Source of the DNA: Collinsella sp.
GTDB taxonomy: Bacteria > Actinomycetota > Coriobacteriia > Coriobacteriales > Coriobacteriaceae
Length of the DNA stretch: 64,000 nt
Direction of reading: 5' to 3'
NCBI GenBank assembly: GCA_018380195.1
Contig: JAGZUC010000004.1
Location: 33,929 to 97,928 of the forward strand
Part shown: positions 1 to 7,891 of the stretch, one piece after another
How the letters are laid out: every line of letters begins with the position of its first letter
How positions within the stretch are numbered: the stretch's first letter is position 1
Notes under the pieces: generated by a model
The model's input: the letters and a program-made list of their open reading frames with translations, nothing else
What the model was told of the DNA's origin: nothing
The model's database searches: none
Made by a program: the position numbers and the translations under genes

Positions 1-72
1 GTCGTCCAAAAGGCTAAATGCGTGGACCAGCTGCTTGACATCAGGCTTGTCAAACATGTTCTCGATATTCAT
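1..72 (-). CDS. TrpR-like (YerC/YecD family) DNA-binding protein, N-terminal fragment
   Basis: Only the first 24 codons lie in the window; the gene runs off the left edge. The peptide begins MNIENMFDKPDVKQLVHAF and continues SLLDD. This fits the start of the YerC/YecD branch of TrpR-related proteins, where a Leu-rich helix is followed by an acidic stretch. Family members are about 100-residue helix-turn-helix proteins, presumed transcriptional regulators. A weak GGTGA lies just ahead of the ATG. Identification rests on a short fragment, so it is tentative. Confidence 0.5.
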   Translation of the reverse strand, partial: MNIENMFDKPDVKQLVHAFSLLDD

Positions 73-396
73 CGATCACCGCCAAACCCGCCAAAAGGCA
101 TCGAAGTTGATACTGACATCGGGCATCGTTCGCCCGTTCTATGCAATAGGGCAACGCCTGTGGCTTTTGCCCGTAGCAGTGTAGCACACCACCAAACTAA
201 AGCGACAAGACTCTCTGCCAGCGGCGCGTTTTTCAGGACGAACGCCGTTTAGAAACCATATGCGCACGTAAGCTCCACGAATATTTGAGACAATGGGCGC
301 CCAAACACCGCGGCGCGCCCGCGCAACCATCCAGGTCGCCGCCGTAAGCCGCTTCACGCGACGCCAGCAATCCCGGCGCAAGAAAGGATTCACGCC
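73..396. other. Intergenic region between divergent genes
   Basis: No convincing gene is visible here. On the minus strand an extended -10-like TGCTACACT (TACACT at 178-183) could start transcription of the TrpR-like gene. On the plus strand the only clear signal is the AAAGGA-type ribosome-binding site before the next gene. No terminator or repeat was recognised. Confidence 0.4.
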
Positions 397-762
397 ATGC
401 GCTTTATGCTTAACTGGCTCTTCACCTCGATCGCCATCGCGATCGCCACGTTCCTCGTCCCCGGTATCCAACCCTTCGGCTTTGCCGAGACCTGGGTCTG
501 CTTTGCCTTTGTGGGACTGTTCCTGAACATTGTCGATTCGTTCGTCAAACCGTTCCTCACGGTCATCTCGCTGCCGCTCACGATCATTACGCTGGGCATT
601 TTCCAGCTTGTCGTCAACAGCTTTATGCTTGAGCTCGCGAGCTACCTGTCGGTCAACCTGCTGGGCGTCGGCATCTCCATCGCCAGCTTTGGATCGGCCT
701 TTATGGGCAGCATCCTGGTGTCCATCACGCGCAGCATCCTCGACAGCATCGCCGAGGACTAA
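397..762 (+). CDS. Phage-holin-4-superfamily membrane protein (YvlD-like)
   Basis: This 121-residue protein is almost entirely hydrophobic, with about four predicted membrane helices. A conserved-looking central block (FLNIVDSFVKPFLTVISLPL) is typical of the YvlD/DUF360 'phage holin family' group. Despite that name these are chromosomal bacterial membrane proteins of unknown role, and nothing phage-like is nearby. The ATG follows an AAGAAAGGA ribosome-binding site. A strong terminator follows, so the gene is probably monocistronic. Family assignment is fairly secure; function is unknown. Confidence 0.7.
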   Translation: MRFMLNWLFTSIAIAIATFLVPGIQPFGFAETWVCFAFVGLFLNIVDSFVKPFLTVISLPLTIITLGIFQLVVNSFMLELASYLSVNLLGVGISIASFGSAFMGSILVSITRSILDSIAED

Positions 763-802
763 AACGGCCATTCCGACCGTGTCCGTCTCAACAGCCCAAA
801 AC

Positions 803-842
803 GAAGGCCGCCCATCGCAAAAATGGACGGCCTTCTTATTTT
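803..842 (+). terminator. Rho-independent terminator after the YvlD-like gene
   Basis: A 13-bp stem with one mismatch (GAAGGCCG.../...CGGCCTTC) closes a short A-rich loop and is followed by TTATTTTT. It ends the plus-strand gene and separates it from the convergent Rrf2 gene. Confidence 0.85.
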
Positions 843-903
843 TCAAGTCTCAAAGGGCGAGAGAATCTACCATTTCCACCCCGTCCCCAAATGCAGGTGT
901 GGG

Positions 904-1332
904 TTAGATGACGTAGTCGTAGCCATGGTTGGGAGCGACTAGTTGATCGAGCGTCACACCGTCGAGGTAGTCGTTGATGAGCTTGTCCAGGTTCTTCCAC
1001 ACGTCGAGCGTGGGACACTCATCCGAACGCGAGCAGCCCTTGCAGTCGCCATCCAGGCAGGCGACCGGCGCCAGACTGCCCTCGGTCAGGCGCAAGATCT
1101 CGCCCACCGTGTACTGCTCGGGCGGGCGCGTGAGCACATAGCCGCCGCCCTTGCCACGCATACCCGAAAGCATGTTGGCGCGCACGAGCATAGCCAAGAT
1201 GTTCTCCAGATATTTCTCGGAAATCCCCTGGCGCGCCGCGATCTCTTTGAGCGGGATGCGACCGGCTGCCTGGTGCTCGGCCAGGTCGACCATAACGCGC
1301 AGGGCATATCTGCCCTTAGTAGAAACCAACAT
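904..1332 (-). CDS. Rrf2-family transcriptional regulator (IscR/CymR-like)
   Basis: The 142-residue protein starts MLVSTKGRYALRVMVDLAEH, the classic Rrf2 opening. It continues with a winged helix-turn-helix (IPLKEIAARQGISEKYLENI) and a Gly-rich wing (GKGGGYVL). Cysteines near residues 93-106 (CLDGDCKGCSRSDEC) sit where IscR-type proteins bind Fe-S, although CymR homologues lacking a cluster also belong here. It lies divergent to cysK, which fits control of cysteine synthesis or Fe-S status; that regulon is inferred from position. The start ATG has an AAAGG motif about 13 bases upstream. Confidence 0.85.
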   Translation of the reverse strand: MLVSTKGRYALRVMVDLAEHQAAGRIPLKEIAARQGISEKYLENILAMLVRANMLSGMRGKGGGYVLTRPPEQYTVGEILRLTEGSLAPVACLDGDCKGCSRSDECPTLDVWKNLDKLINDYLDGVTLDQLVAPNHGYDYVI

Positions 1333-1449
1333 GTATAGTGCTGCCTTTCGGTCATTTAGTCCGTAGAAATTCTAGCCGAAAAATTTGTTTTGAAAATACC
1401 CGTTCCGGTCAAGATGGTTAATCGACTCGTAATAATCTTCTATTTCCTA

Positions 1450-1478
1450 TTGCGTTACTAGGCTTTACTGTCTACTAT
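1450..1478 (+). promoter_or_regulatory. Predicted sigma70-type promoter of cysK
   Basis: TTGCGT and TACTAT are separated by exactly 17 bases, about 100 bases before the cysK start. The same -35 hexamer with 17-bp spacing occurs before the tRNA pair at 48.3 kb. The AT-rich leader between the divergent Rrf2 gene and cysK is the likely site of Rrf2 control. Confidence 0.5.
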
Positions 1479-1585
1479 GCTTGCCAACAGCAAAACGAAC
1501 AACCTATAAGGTTTGTGGGTTTCGTTGCTACACACACCGTAAAACCACACGGTATCCAGTCATTTGAACACTTTGGAGGTTCATC

Positions 1586-2524
1586 ATGAGCAAGGTTTAC
1601 ACGTCCATCGATCAGCTTATCGGCCACACCCCGCTCCTGGAGCTCACCCACTTTGAGGCCGACGAGGACCTCAAGGCCCGCGTGCTCGTCAAGTTGGAAT
1701 ACTTCAACCCCGCCGGGTCCGTTAAAGACCGCGTCGCCAAGAACATGATTGACGAGGCCGAGAAGGCCGGCAAGCTCGTGCGTGGCGGCGACTACACCAT
1801 CATCGAGCCCACGAGCGGCAACACCGGCGTCGGCATCGCCTCGGTGGCGGCGGCCCGCGGCTACAAGGTGATCATCACCATGCCCGAGACCATGTCCGTC
1901 GAGCGCCGCAAGCTGATGCAGGCATACGGTGCGCAGCTCGTGCTCACCGACGGCTCCAAAGGCATGAAGGGCGCTATCGCCAAGGCCGAGGAGCTGCAGA
2001 AGGAGACTCCCAACAGCATCATCGCCGGCCAGTTTGTGAACCCCGCCAACCCCGCCATCCACAAGGCCACGACCGGCCCCGAGATCTGGGACGACACCGA
2101 CGGCAAGGTCGACATCTTCGTCGCCGGCGTCGGCACCGGCGGCACCGTGACCGGCGTGGGCGAGTTCCTCAAGGAACAAAACCCCGAGATTCAGGTCGTC
2201 GCCGTCGAGCCCGCCACCTCCCCGGTGCTCTCCAAGGGCCAGGCCGGCCCGCACAAGATCCAGGGTATCGGCGCCGGCTTTGTGCCCGACGTCCTCGACA
2301 CCCAAGTCTACGACGAAATCATCCCCGTCGAGAACGACGACGCCTTTGCCACCGGCCGCGCCGTGGGCCACAAGGAGGGCGTGCTCGTGGGCATTTCGTC
2401 CGGCGCCGCCGTGTGGGCCGCGCTGCAGCTGGCCAAGCGCCCCGAGAACGAGGGCAAGACCATCGTGGCCCTGCTTGCCGACACCGGCGAGCGCTACCTG
2501 TCCACGGCGCTCTTCCAGGACTAG
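1586..2524 (+). CDS. cysK: Cysteine synthase A (O-acetylserine sulfhydrylase)
   Basis: This PLP-dependent enzyme makes cysteine from O-acetylserine and sulfide. At 312 residues it is normal length. The PLP lysine lies in NPAGSVKDRVAKNM, the substrate loop is TSGNTGVGIA, and the phosphate-binding loop is GVGTGGTVTGVG. The C-terminal half carries the usual SSGAA motif (GISSGAAVW). A GGAGG ribosome-binding site sits 6 bases ahead of the ATG. The gene is single, preceded by a good promoter and followed by a terminator-like hairpin. The divergent Rrf2 protein is the obvious candidate regulator. Confidence 0.95.
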   Translation: MSKVYTSIDQLIGHTPLLELTHFEADEDLKARVLVKLEYFNPAGSVKDRVAKNMIDEAEKAGKLVRGGDYTIIEPTSGNTGVGIASVAAARGYKVIITMPETMSVERRKLMQAYGAQLVLTDGSKGMKGAIAKAEELQKETPNSIIAGQFVNPANPAIHKATTGPEIWDDTDGKVDIFVAGVGTGGTVTGVGEFLKEQNPEIQVVAVEPATSPVLSKGQAGPHKIQGIGAGFVPDVLDTQVYDEIIPVENDDAFATGRAVGHKEGVLVGISSGAAVWAALQLAKRPENEGKTIVALLADTGERYLSTALFQD

Positions 2525-2636
2525 GGCCTGTCGCCCATAGGTTGAGCCCACGGACGAGCCGGTCTCCTCTCTCCCGGCAGTCTGAGCCCATCCAATCAGG
2601 GTGTCCCACGAGACGCCCGAACTTGCTACAATGTCT

Positions 2637-2670
2637 GCGGCGCGGAACCAGCCTCCCGCGCCGCTTTTCT
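2637..2670 (+). terminator. Terminator-like hairpin between cysK and mnmA
   Basis: A perfect 9-bp GC-rich stem (GCGGCGCGG/CCGCGCCGC) is followed by TTTTCTTTTTT. It lies only a few bases after an extended -10-like TGCTACAAT (TACAAT at 2627-2632). It could therefore terminate cysK, act as a start-proximal attenuator for mnmA, or both. Confidence 0.7.
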
Positions 2671-2704
2671 TTTTTGGCCACATGCCACCAAGGAGAACCT
2701 CCCC

Positions 2705-3805
2705 ATGCACAACAAGCGCGTGCTCGTCGCCATGAGCGGCGGCGTCGATTCCAGCGTGACCGCGTACCTGCTCAAAAGCCAGGGCTACGAATGCGTCGGC
2801 GCCACCATGCGCCTCACCTGCCCCGCGCCCGATCCCGCCACGGACATGAGTAAGGTCGACCGCGACATCGCCGATGCGAAGGCCGTCGCCGAGCGTCTGG
2901 GGATACCCCACCATGTGCTCGACTTGCAGCAGACCTTCGACCACAGCGTTATCGAGCGCTTTGTGAACGCCTACCAGGAGGGGCTGACGCCCAACCCGTG
3001 CATCATCTGCAACCGCCACATAAAGTTTGGCGCGTTGCTCGGTGCGGCGCTGGACATGGGCTGCGACTACATCGCAACGGGTCATTACGCCAAAACAAGC
3101 CAGACAGTAGACGGCACCTGGCAGCTGCATCGCGGCGAAGATCCCAAAAAGGACCAGAGCTACTTTTTATATTCGCTTACGCAGGAGCGCCTGGCGCACA
3201 CGATCTTTCCGCTGGCAGGCCTAGACAAAGAGCGCGACGTGCGCCGCATAGCCGCCGAGCAAGGCTTTACCAACGCCCAGAAGGCCGAAAGCGAGGACAT
3301 CTGCTTTATTCCAGACGGTGACTACGCGGGCTATATCGAGCGCCGCTGCGGACATCCCGCTGCACCGGGCGACATTGTGTGGCGCGACGGCAGCGTGGTC
3401 GGACGCCATAACGGCGCGTTGCGCTATACCATCGGCCAGCGCAAGGGCTTGGGCGTCGCGATGGCGCATCCCGTGTATGTGACGGGCGTCGATGCCGCCA
3501 ACAACACCGTGCATCTGGGCGAGGCCGAGGACCTAACGGCCACAGCACTCACGGCCGACGACTGGATCTGGAGCGCCCCTGCCGACCGCATGGAGGCAGA
3601 ACTCGATGCCGGCGGCATTCGCGTGGGCGCCAAGTACCGTTACCGTCAGAAAGACCAAGCAGCGACCCTTACGCGCGGCGAAGACGGGCAAATGCTGCTG
3701 ACTTTTGACGAGCCGCAGCGAGCCATCGCCCCCGGCCAGGCTGTCGTTATCTACCGCGGCGACATCGTCCTGGGCGGCGGCACCGTGACCGGCGCACTTA
3801 AGTAG
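2705..3805 (+). CDS. mnmA: tRNA-specific 2-thiouridylase MnmA
   Basis: MnmA adenylates and thiolates U34 of the Lys, Glu and Gln tRNAs. The 366-residue protein has the N-terminal PP-loop SGGVDSS (residues 11-17). The first catalytic Cys lies in NPCIICNRHIKF and the second in AESEDICFI. The tRNA-binding domain GHYAK region and a C-terminal beta-barrel follow. The ATG is preceded by AAGGAGAACC. A candidate promoter or attenuator lies just upstream. Two of its expected substrate types, tRNA-Gln and tRNA-Glu, are encoded later in the window, though with C34 anticodons. Confidence 0.95.
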   Translation: MHNKRVLVAMSGGVDSSVTAYLLKSQGYECVGATMRLTCPAPDPATDMSKVDRDIADAKAVAERLGIPHHVLDLQQTFDHSVIERFVNAYQEGLTPNPCIICNRHIKFGALLGAALDMGCDYIATGHYAKTSQTVDGTWQLHRGEDPKKDQSYFLYSLTQERLAHTIFPLAGLDKERDVRRIAAEQGFTNAQKAESEDICFIPDGDYAGYIERRCGHPAAPGDIVWRDGSVVGRHNGALRYTIGQRKGLGVAMAHPVYVTGVDAANNTVHLGEAEDLTATALTADDWIWSAPADRMEAELDAGGIRVGAKYRYRQKDQAATLTRGEDGQMLLTFDEPQRAIAPGQAVVIYRGDIVLGGGTVTGALK

Positions 3806-3823
3806 CCCCATCCCCTTCATAAA

Positions 3824-3886
3824 TTGCGGTGAAATAGGGACTGTTTAAGCGTTTAAAACCGCCAAACAGTCCCTATTTCACCGCAA
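3824..3886. repeat. Dispersed inverted repeat, family A copy 1
   Basis: Two 23-bp arms starting TTGCGGTGAAATAGGGACTG are perfectly complementary around a 17-bp loop. The element sits between convergent genes. Related copies are at 22577-22641 and 33117-33183. Without a clear T-run on either side it is not an ordinary terminator, although a hairpin in RNA could still stop or stabilise transcripts from both sides. Confidence 0.8.
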
Positions 3887-3941
3887 CTTAGAGAGGACGG
3901 CCTCGGTCGGTACTGCCGTATCAGCCGAGGCCGCTGCATCG

Positions 3942-4985
3942 CTAGCGCTGTACGTAGGCTCGGACCAGCTCGTAGGTGTTGCGCACGCCGTCCATGTGGC
4001 TGCGCTCGTAGTTGTGGCTCGCATACACGCCGGGGCCGATCAGGCCGTGACGGATGTCGTAGCCGGCAGAGAGCGTGGCCTCAACGTCCGAGCCGTAGTG
4101 CGGGTACACGTCGATGGCGTAGTCAAGTTCAAGCTCGCGCGCGATATTGGACAGCGTGGTCACCAGGTCGTAGTTGTACGGACCACCCGAATCCTTGGCG
4201 CAAATCGACACCATGCGCTCGGTGCAGCCCAGGTCGTCGCCCACGCAGCCCATGTCAACGCTGATCATCTCGCGCGTGTCGGCCGGCACGAAGGCACCGC
4301 CATGGCCGACCTCCTCGTACACGGTAAAGAGCAGCGAAACCTTACGCGAAAGCGTCACCTCGCCAGCGGCGACGGCACGCGCCAAGCCCAGCAAAATGGC
4401 GGCCGAAAGCTTGTCATCCAGGAAGCGGCTCTTAATGTAGCCGCTCTCCGTCACCGTGGTACGCGGATCCATAGCGATGATGTCGCCGGTCTGAATACCC
4501 AGCTCAAGCACGTCGTCCTTGCTGTCGACGTTCTCGTCGAGCAGGATCTCCATGTTCTTCTCGATGGTCTTGACCGGCTCGTCGGCCACGTGCGCCGAAG
4601 GCTCGGTGTTGAGGACCACGCCCGTGTAGACATTGCCGTCGCGCGTATAAACGGTGCAGTTCTCGCCATCGGCCGTAGACCACTGATGCCCACCAAGCGT
4701 CGTGGGACGCAGGCGGCCATTGTCCTTAATGGAGCGCACCATGGCGCCCAGGGTATCGACATGGCTCGCCAGTACGAGCGGCTCACCCTCGCCACCAAGT
4801 TCAACGAGCACGTTACCCTTATTAGAACGCTCAGGCCCAAACCCCATATCGCGCAGGGTCTCCATCAGATAATCAGTCGCCGCACGGGTATAGCCCGTCG
4901 GCGAAGCAATAGAAGTCAGCGTCTTAAGCTGTCCCGCGATATAGGAGAGCGTCTCCTCTAGAGAAGCATCGATTACAGAAGCCAT
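3942..4985 (-). CDS. M42-family metallo-aminopeptidase
   Basis: This 347-residue cytosolic zinc or cobalt peptidase resembles the YsdC/FrvX/PepA-type glutamyl or deblocking aminopeptidases. Metal-site motifs are visible: ASHVDTLG near the N-terminus, the domain-closing LDDK, TVYEEVGHGG with the catalytic Glu pair, and a late SHNYERSHMDG histidine. Tetrahedral oligomers are known in the family. The start chosen is the ATG six bases after GGAAGG; an upstream TTG would place the ribosome-binding site inside the gene. It is monocistronic, and copy 1 of repeat J lies ~130 bp upstream. Confidence 0.88.
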   Translation of the reverse strand: MASVIDASLEETLSYIAGQLKTLTSIASPTGYTRAATDYLMETLRDMGFGPERSNKGNVLVELGGEGEPLVLASHVDTLGAMVRSIKDNGRLRPTTLGGHQWSTADGENCTVYTRDGNVYTGVVLNTEPSAHVADEPVKTIEKNMEILLDENVDSKDDVLELGIQTGDIIAMDPRTTVTESGYIKSRFLDDKLSAAILLGLARAVAAGEVTLSRKVSLLFTVYEEVGHGGAFVPADTREMISVDMGCVGDDLGCTERMVSICAKDSGGPYNYDLVTTLSNIARELELDYAIDVYPHYGSDVEATLSAGYDIRHGLIGPGVYASHNYERSHMDGVRNTYELVRAYVQR

Positions 4986-5119
4986 GTGCATCCTTCCAAG
5001 CAAAACTAAGACCGAGTCCCGATTTTAACCGTTCTGCACGCGCAAGGCTCTGGGAGCCGAGCCACCTCCAGACGTCCTCGCGCCGATTTTGCGCACGAGC
5101 ACGGCTTACGATCCCAATC

Positions 5120-5430
5120 TTGCATAAATCCTATCGGTATCTGCATAGAAATGAGGAATCTTTTTGCTTCGTCTCAGGGTACCCCACCTTGGGCCGTGCA
5201 AAAAACGGAGTATTCAGCATCGTGGGCCCCAACGACCCCATCGCGAACGACAAAACGACGCGGTTACAGCAGTGTTGCGGGTCGTCGCAAAGCAGAAACT
5301 CAGTAACAACCCCCTCCACTCATCGATAGCCCACCCGCAATGGCTGTCGATGGGCGCCTGCGGGCCACTACGGGCCATTCAAAACGTTATGCATTTTTAA
5401 GAGCTTGCTGAATACTCCCAAAAATGCACG
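5120..5430. repeat. ~310-bp repeated element J, copy 1
   Basis: This intergenic element recurs at 23592-23901 with the same internal spacing. Both begin TTG(C/T)ATAAAT, carry GTACCCCA about 60 bases in, and then CGTGCAAAAAACGGAGTATT. They end with an inverted version of that core (GAATACTCCCAAAAATGCAC here). The ~185 bases between the two cores differ almost completely between copies. Both copies sit at nearly the same distance upstream of a minus-strand start codon (135-136 bp). No protein-coding signal is convincing. With the fucO terminator it fills the 600-bp gap here. Confidence 0.75.
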
Positions 5431-5504
5431 CTGGGAAGTGCACCACCTATCCGTAGCGGGCAGTACACCTTGGTTTTGCCCGTCTCAGGGCATCGACGCA
5501 GCAC

Positions 5505-5537
5505 AAAAAGCCCCGCCATGCGTAGCACGGCGGGGCC
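5505..5537 (-). terminator. Terminator of fucO
   Basis: Read on the minus strand, GGCCCCGCC pairs with GGCGGGGC around a short loop and is followed by TTTTTGTG, about 50 bases after the fucO stop codon. Confidence 0.85.
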
Positions 5538-5589
5538 AGCGGCAAGTCAAAAGACCATACGCCTACGGGCGAAGGACCACCAAACGAGG

Positions 5590-6756
5590 CTAGGCAACCG
5601 GGCAGATCTTCTTGAAGAGCTCGATGACGTCGTCGAGCGTCGCCTCGCGCGGGTTGCCCGGGAAGCAAGCGTCGGCCATGGCGTCCTTGGCCAGAACCTC
5701 GATCTCGTCAGCCTTCATGGCCTCGCAGACGTGCGGGATGTTCACGTCGGCGGAAAGCTGCTTGACGGCGGCGATAGCAGCGTCGGCAGCCTCGTCGGTG
5801 CTCATGCCCGTGGTGTCAACGCCCATGGCGACGGCGACCTTGGCCAGACGCTCGGCGCAAACCGGCTTGTTGAACTCCATGGCGATCGGCAGCAGCATGG
5901 CGCAAGCGACGCCGTGCGGGGTGTCGTAGTGAGCAGACAGGGTATGAGCCATGGCGTGGTCGATGCCCAGGCCAACATTGGAGAAGCCCATGCCGGCGAC
6001 ATACTGGCCAAGAGCCATGCCCTCACGGCCGGAGCCGGGCTGGCCGGACTTGGCCTCGGCGACGGAGTCGCGCAGGTTCTCGCTGATCAGCTTGATAGCC
6101 TCAAAGTGGAACATGTCGGAGAGCTCCCAAGCGCCCTTGGTGGTGTAGCCCTCGATGGCGTGGGTCAGAGCGTCCATGCCAGTAGAGGCGGTCAGGCCGG
6201 CGGGCATGGAAGCCATCATATCGGGGTCGACGACGGCGACCTCGGGGGCGTCGTTGGTGTCGACGCACACGAACTTGCGGACCTTCTCGGGGTCGGTGAT
6301 GACGTAGTTGATGGTCACCTCAGCAGCGGTACCGGCGGTCGTCGGCACGGCGATGGTGAACACGGCGTGGTTCTTAGTGGGAGCAACGCCCTCGAGGCTG
6401 CGGACATCGGCGAACTCAGGGTTGTTGATGATGATGCCGATGGCCTTGGCAGTGTCCATGGAAGAACCGCCACCGATGGTCACGATAGCGTCAGCCTCGG
6501 CGGCCTTAAAGGCCTCGACGCCGTCCTTGACGTTCTGAATCGTGGGGTTGGGCTTGATCTCGGAGTAGAGGCTCCAAGCGATGCCGGCGGCGTCGAGCTC
6601 GTCGGTCACCTTAGCGGTAACGCCAAACTTAACCAGATCGGGGTCGGAGCAGACGAAGATCTTTTTGTAGCCGCGACGCTGGAGCTCGCCGGGGATCTCC
6701 TTGATGGCGCCGGAACCATGATAAGAAATGGTATTGAGAACGAAACGATTAGCCAT
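5590..6756 (-). CDS. fucO: Lactaldehyde reductase / iron-containing alcohol dehydrogenase (FucO-like)
   Basis: The 388-residue group III alcohol dehydrogenase closely follows E. coli FucO. Shared blocks include IGGGSSMDTAKAIGII, NNPEFADVRSLEG, PTTAGTAAEVTINYVITD and GFSNVGLGIDHAMAH. The Fe-binding Asp/His set is present (DALTHAIEGY, HAMAH, TPHG). FucO reduces lactaldehyde to propane-1,2-diol with NADH during anaerobic fucose or rhamnose use. No other fucose genes are adjacent, so a general aldehyde or alcohol role is possible. The ATG follows GGGAGG; an upstream in-frame start lacks a site. A LacI/cre-like palindrome lies ~100 bp upstream. Confidence 0.88.
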   Translation of the reverse strand: MANRFVLNTISYHGSGAIKEIPGELQRRGYKKIFVCSDPDLVKFGVTAKVTDELDAAGIAWSLYSEIKPNPTIQNVKDGVEAFKAAEADAIVTIGGGSSMDTAKAIGIIINNPEFADVRSLEGVAPTKNHAVFTIAVPTTAGTAAEVTINYVITDPEKVRKFVCVDTNDAPEVAVVDPDMMASMPAGLTASTGMDALTHAIEGYTTKGAWELSDMFHFEAIKLISENLRDSVAEAKSGQPGSGREGMALGQYVAGMGFSNVGLGIDHAMAHTLSAHYDTPHGVACAMLLPIAMEFNKPVCAERLAKVAVAMGVDTTGMSTDEAADAAIAAVKQLSADVNIPHVCEAMKADEIEVLAKDAMADACFPGNPREATLDDVIELFKKICPVA

Positions 6757-6855
6757 TGATAGCCTCCCATCGTGTGCGGGGCACCCATTACGCCCCACGC
6801 TATGAGTCCCATCCTAACGCTTTTGAAACGAAAAACACGCGAGAACGTCAAATTT

Positions 6856-6871
6856 GTTAAAGCGTTTCAAC
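6856..6871. promoter_or_regulatory. LacI/cre-like palindrome upstream of fucO
   Basis: GTTAAAGCGTTTCAAC is a near-perfect palindrome with a central CG, as in LacI-family and catabolite (cre) operators. A second partial site (TTTTGAAACGAAAA) is about 30 bases closer to fucO. Which regulator binds cannot be told from sequence. Confidence 0.4.
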
Positions 6872-6879
6872 AGATGATG

Positions 6880-6915
6880 AAAAACATTGCGGCAAGGGGA
6901 CAGCCCCTTTGCCGC
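6880..6915 (-). terminator. Terminator of the YoaK-like gene
   Basis: On the minus strand TGCGGCAAAGGGG pairs with CCCCTTGCCGCA around a short loop and is followed by ATGTTTTTC. The stem starts within 10 bases of the stop codon. Confidence 0.8.
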
Positions 6916-6921
6916 ATTCGG

Positions 6922-7638
6922 TTACTTTCGGCAGCCCTCTTTCCAAGCCTCGGCCGCAACCTTCCAGCGTAAGCGCAAGTCGCGCTCGCGGTCGATGAAC
7001 ATGATGGCAAACGCGACAAACAGCAGCAAGCTCGCCACGACGATGGCGTGCAGGCCCATGCGCTCAATACACCAGTTGCCCAACACGGCGCCAAACACAA
7101 AGGTAAAGATCACGCCAAAGTACAGCAGGCCGTTTTCCAAAAAGCCGCGCCTGTGGGTGATGATGTAATCGTCCACGTTTTGCAGCGCGTTGCGCAAGTT
7201 GCCGATGCACATGGTCGTAGCGATGCCGTGACCGTGGATCTTGCGGAAGCTCTCGACCTGCATGCCGCAGGCAAACGAGGTGAGGCAGTTGGCGAGCAGG
7301 TTGAAATTGCCGCCCGGGATAAAGCTCACGCCCAGCAAGATGACGGCTTCAAAGAACACCGTCACCTGGCGCCAGTGAATCACACTGCCAAACCGTTCGT
7401 GTACCAGGTCGGCAAGCATAATGCCCACGGCAAACGACACCACAGGGAAGAAGTAGCGCCCCGCAAGTGTCCAATTGCCCTCCGAGATGCTCACGCCCAC
7501 AAGCAGGATGTTGCCCGTCTGCGCGTTTGCGAAAACATGGTCGCGCCCAATGTACGAATACACATCCATAAAGCCGCCGGCGAGCGCCAGGATAATGCCC
7601 AGTTCGATGGACTCCGATATCTGTTTGGCACGCTGCAT
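6922..7638 (-). CDS. YoaK/DUF1275-family membrane protein
   Basis: This 238-residue protein has about six hydrophobic segments and the family's N-terminal signature GGFMDVYSYI...ANAQTGNILL. A conserved-looking centre (NCLTSFACGMQVESFR...GNLRNAL) fits DUF1275/YoaK membrane proteins of unknown transport role. The start was set at the ATG 10 bases after AAGGAGG. A longer frame upstream has no site and non-family sequence. It stands alone with its own terminator and is divergent from the YgiQ gene. Confidence 0.82.
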   Translation of the reverse strand: MQRAKQISESIELGIILALAGGFMDVYSYIGRDHVFANAQTGNILLVGVSISEGNWTLAGRYFFPVVSFAVGIMLADLVHERFGSVIHWRQVTVFFEAVILLGVSFIPGGNFNLLANCLTSFACGMQVESFRKIHGHGIATTMCIGNLRNALQNVDDYIITHRRGFLENGLLYFGVIFTFVFGAVLGNWCIERMGLHAIVVASLLLFVAFAIMFIDRERDLRLRWKVAAEAWKEGCRK

Positions 7639-7820
7639 CGTCGTGCATCCTCCTTGTTGACGACCCTCTCGTGCGTTGGCGGAAACATAACCGCCGTTCA
7701 TACTGTAACCCATTGACAACATGGCGTGCGCGCGAGACGGCTCCTTCGACACGGGGATACACAGTCTGGAAACAAACGGCGCCCGCATCGGCACGCCGAT
7801 CCGCCAGCCCATGTACTCCC

Positions 7821-7853
7821 CCAGTCTTTTTAGCTCCGTCCCAAAAAGACTGG
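7821..7853. promoter_or_regulatory. Perfect inverted repeat in front of ygiQ-like gene
   Basis: CCAGTCTTTTT pairs perfectly with AAAAAGACTGG (11 bp, 11-base loop). A -10-like TACAAT follows directly at 7855-7860, about 30 bases before the start codon. The arms overlap where the -35 element would lie, so this reads best as an operator; a hairpin role is the alternative. Confidence 0.5.
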
Positions 7854-7891
7854 TTACAATTACGTGCAGCATACAGACACCGGGAGGGATC

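Noticed and set aside
397..762. Holin indicating a prophage
   Set aside because: The 'phage holin' family name covers chromosomal YvlD-type membrane proteins; no lysin, tail, capsid or integrase gene is nearby.
1333..1585. Riboswitch or T-box before cysK
   Set aside because: The leader after the predicted promoter is only ~100 bases, and no SAM, cysteine T-box or other known motif could be recognised; Rrf2 control explains the gene order.
5120..5329. Small frames in repeat J (5120-5329 and 23559-23798) sharing the residues RAKNGVF
   Set aside because: The shared residues are just translation of the conserved repeat core. The rest is unrelated, there is no start or ribosome-binding site, and the DNA identity does not follow codon positions.
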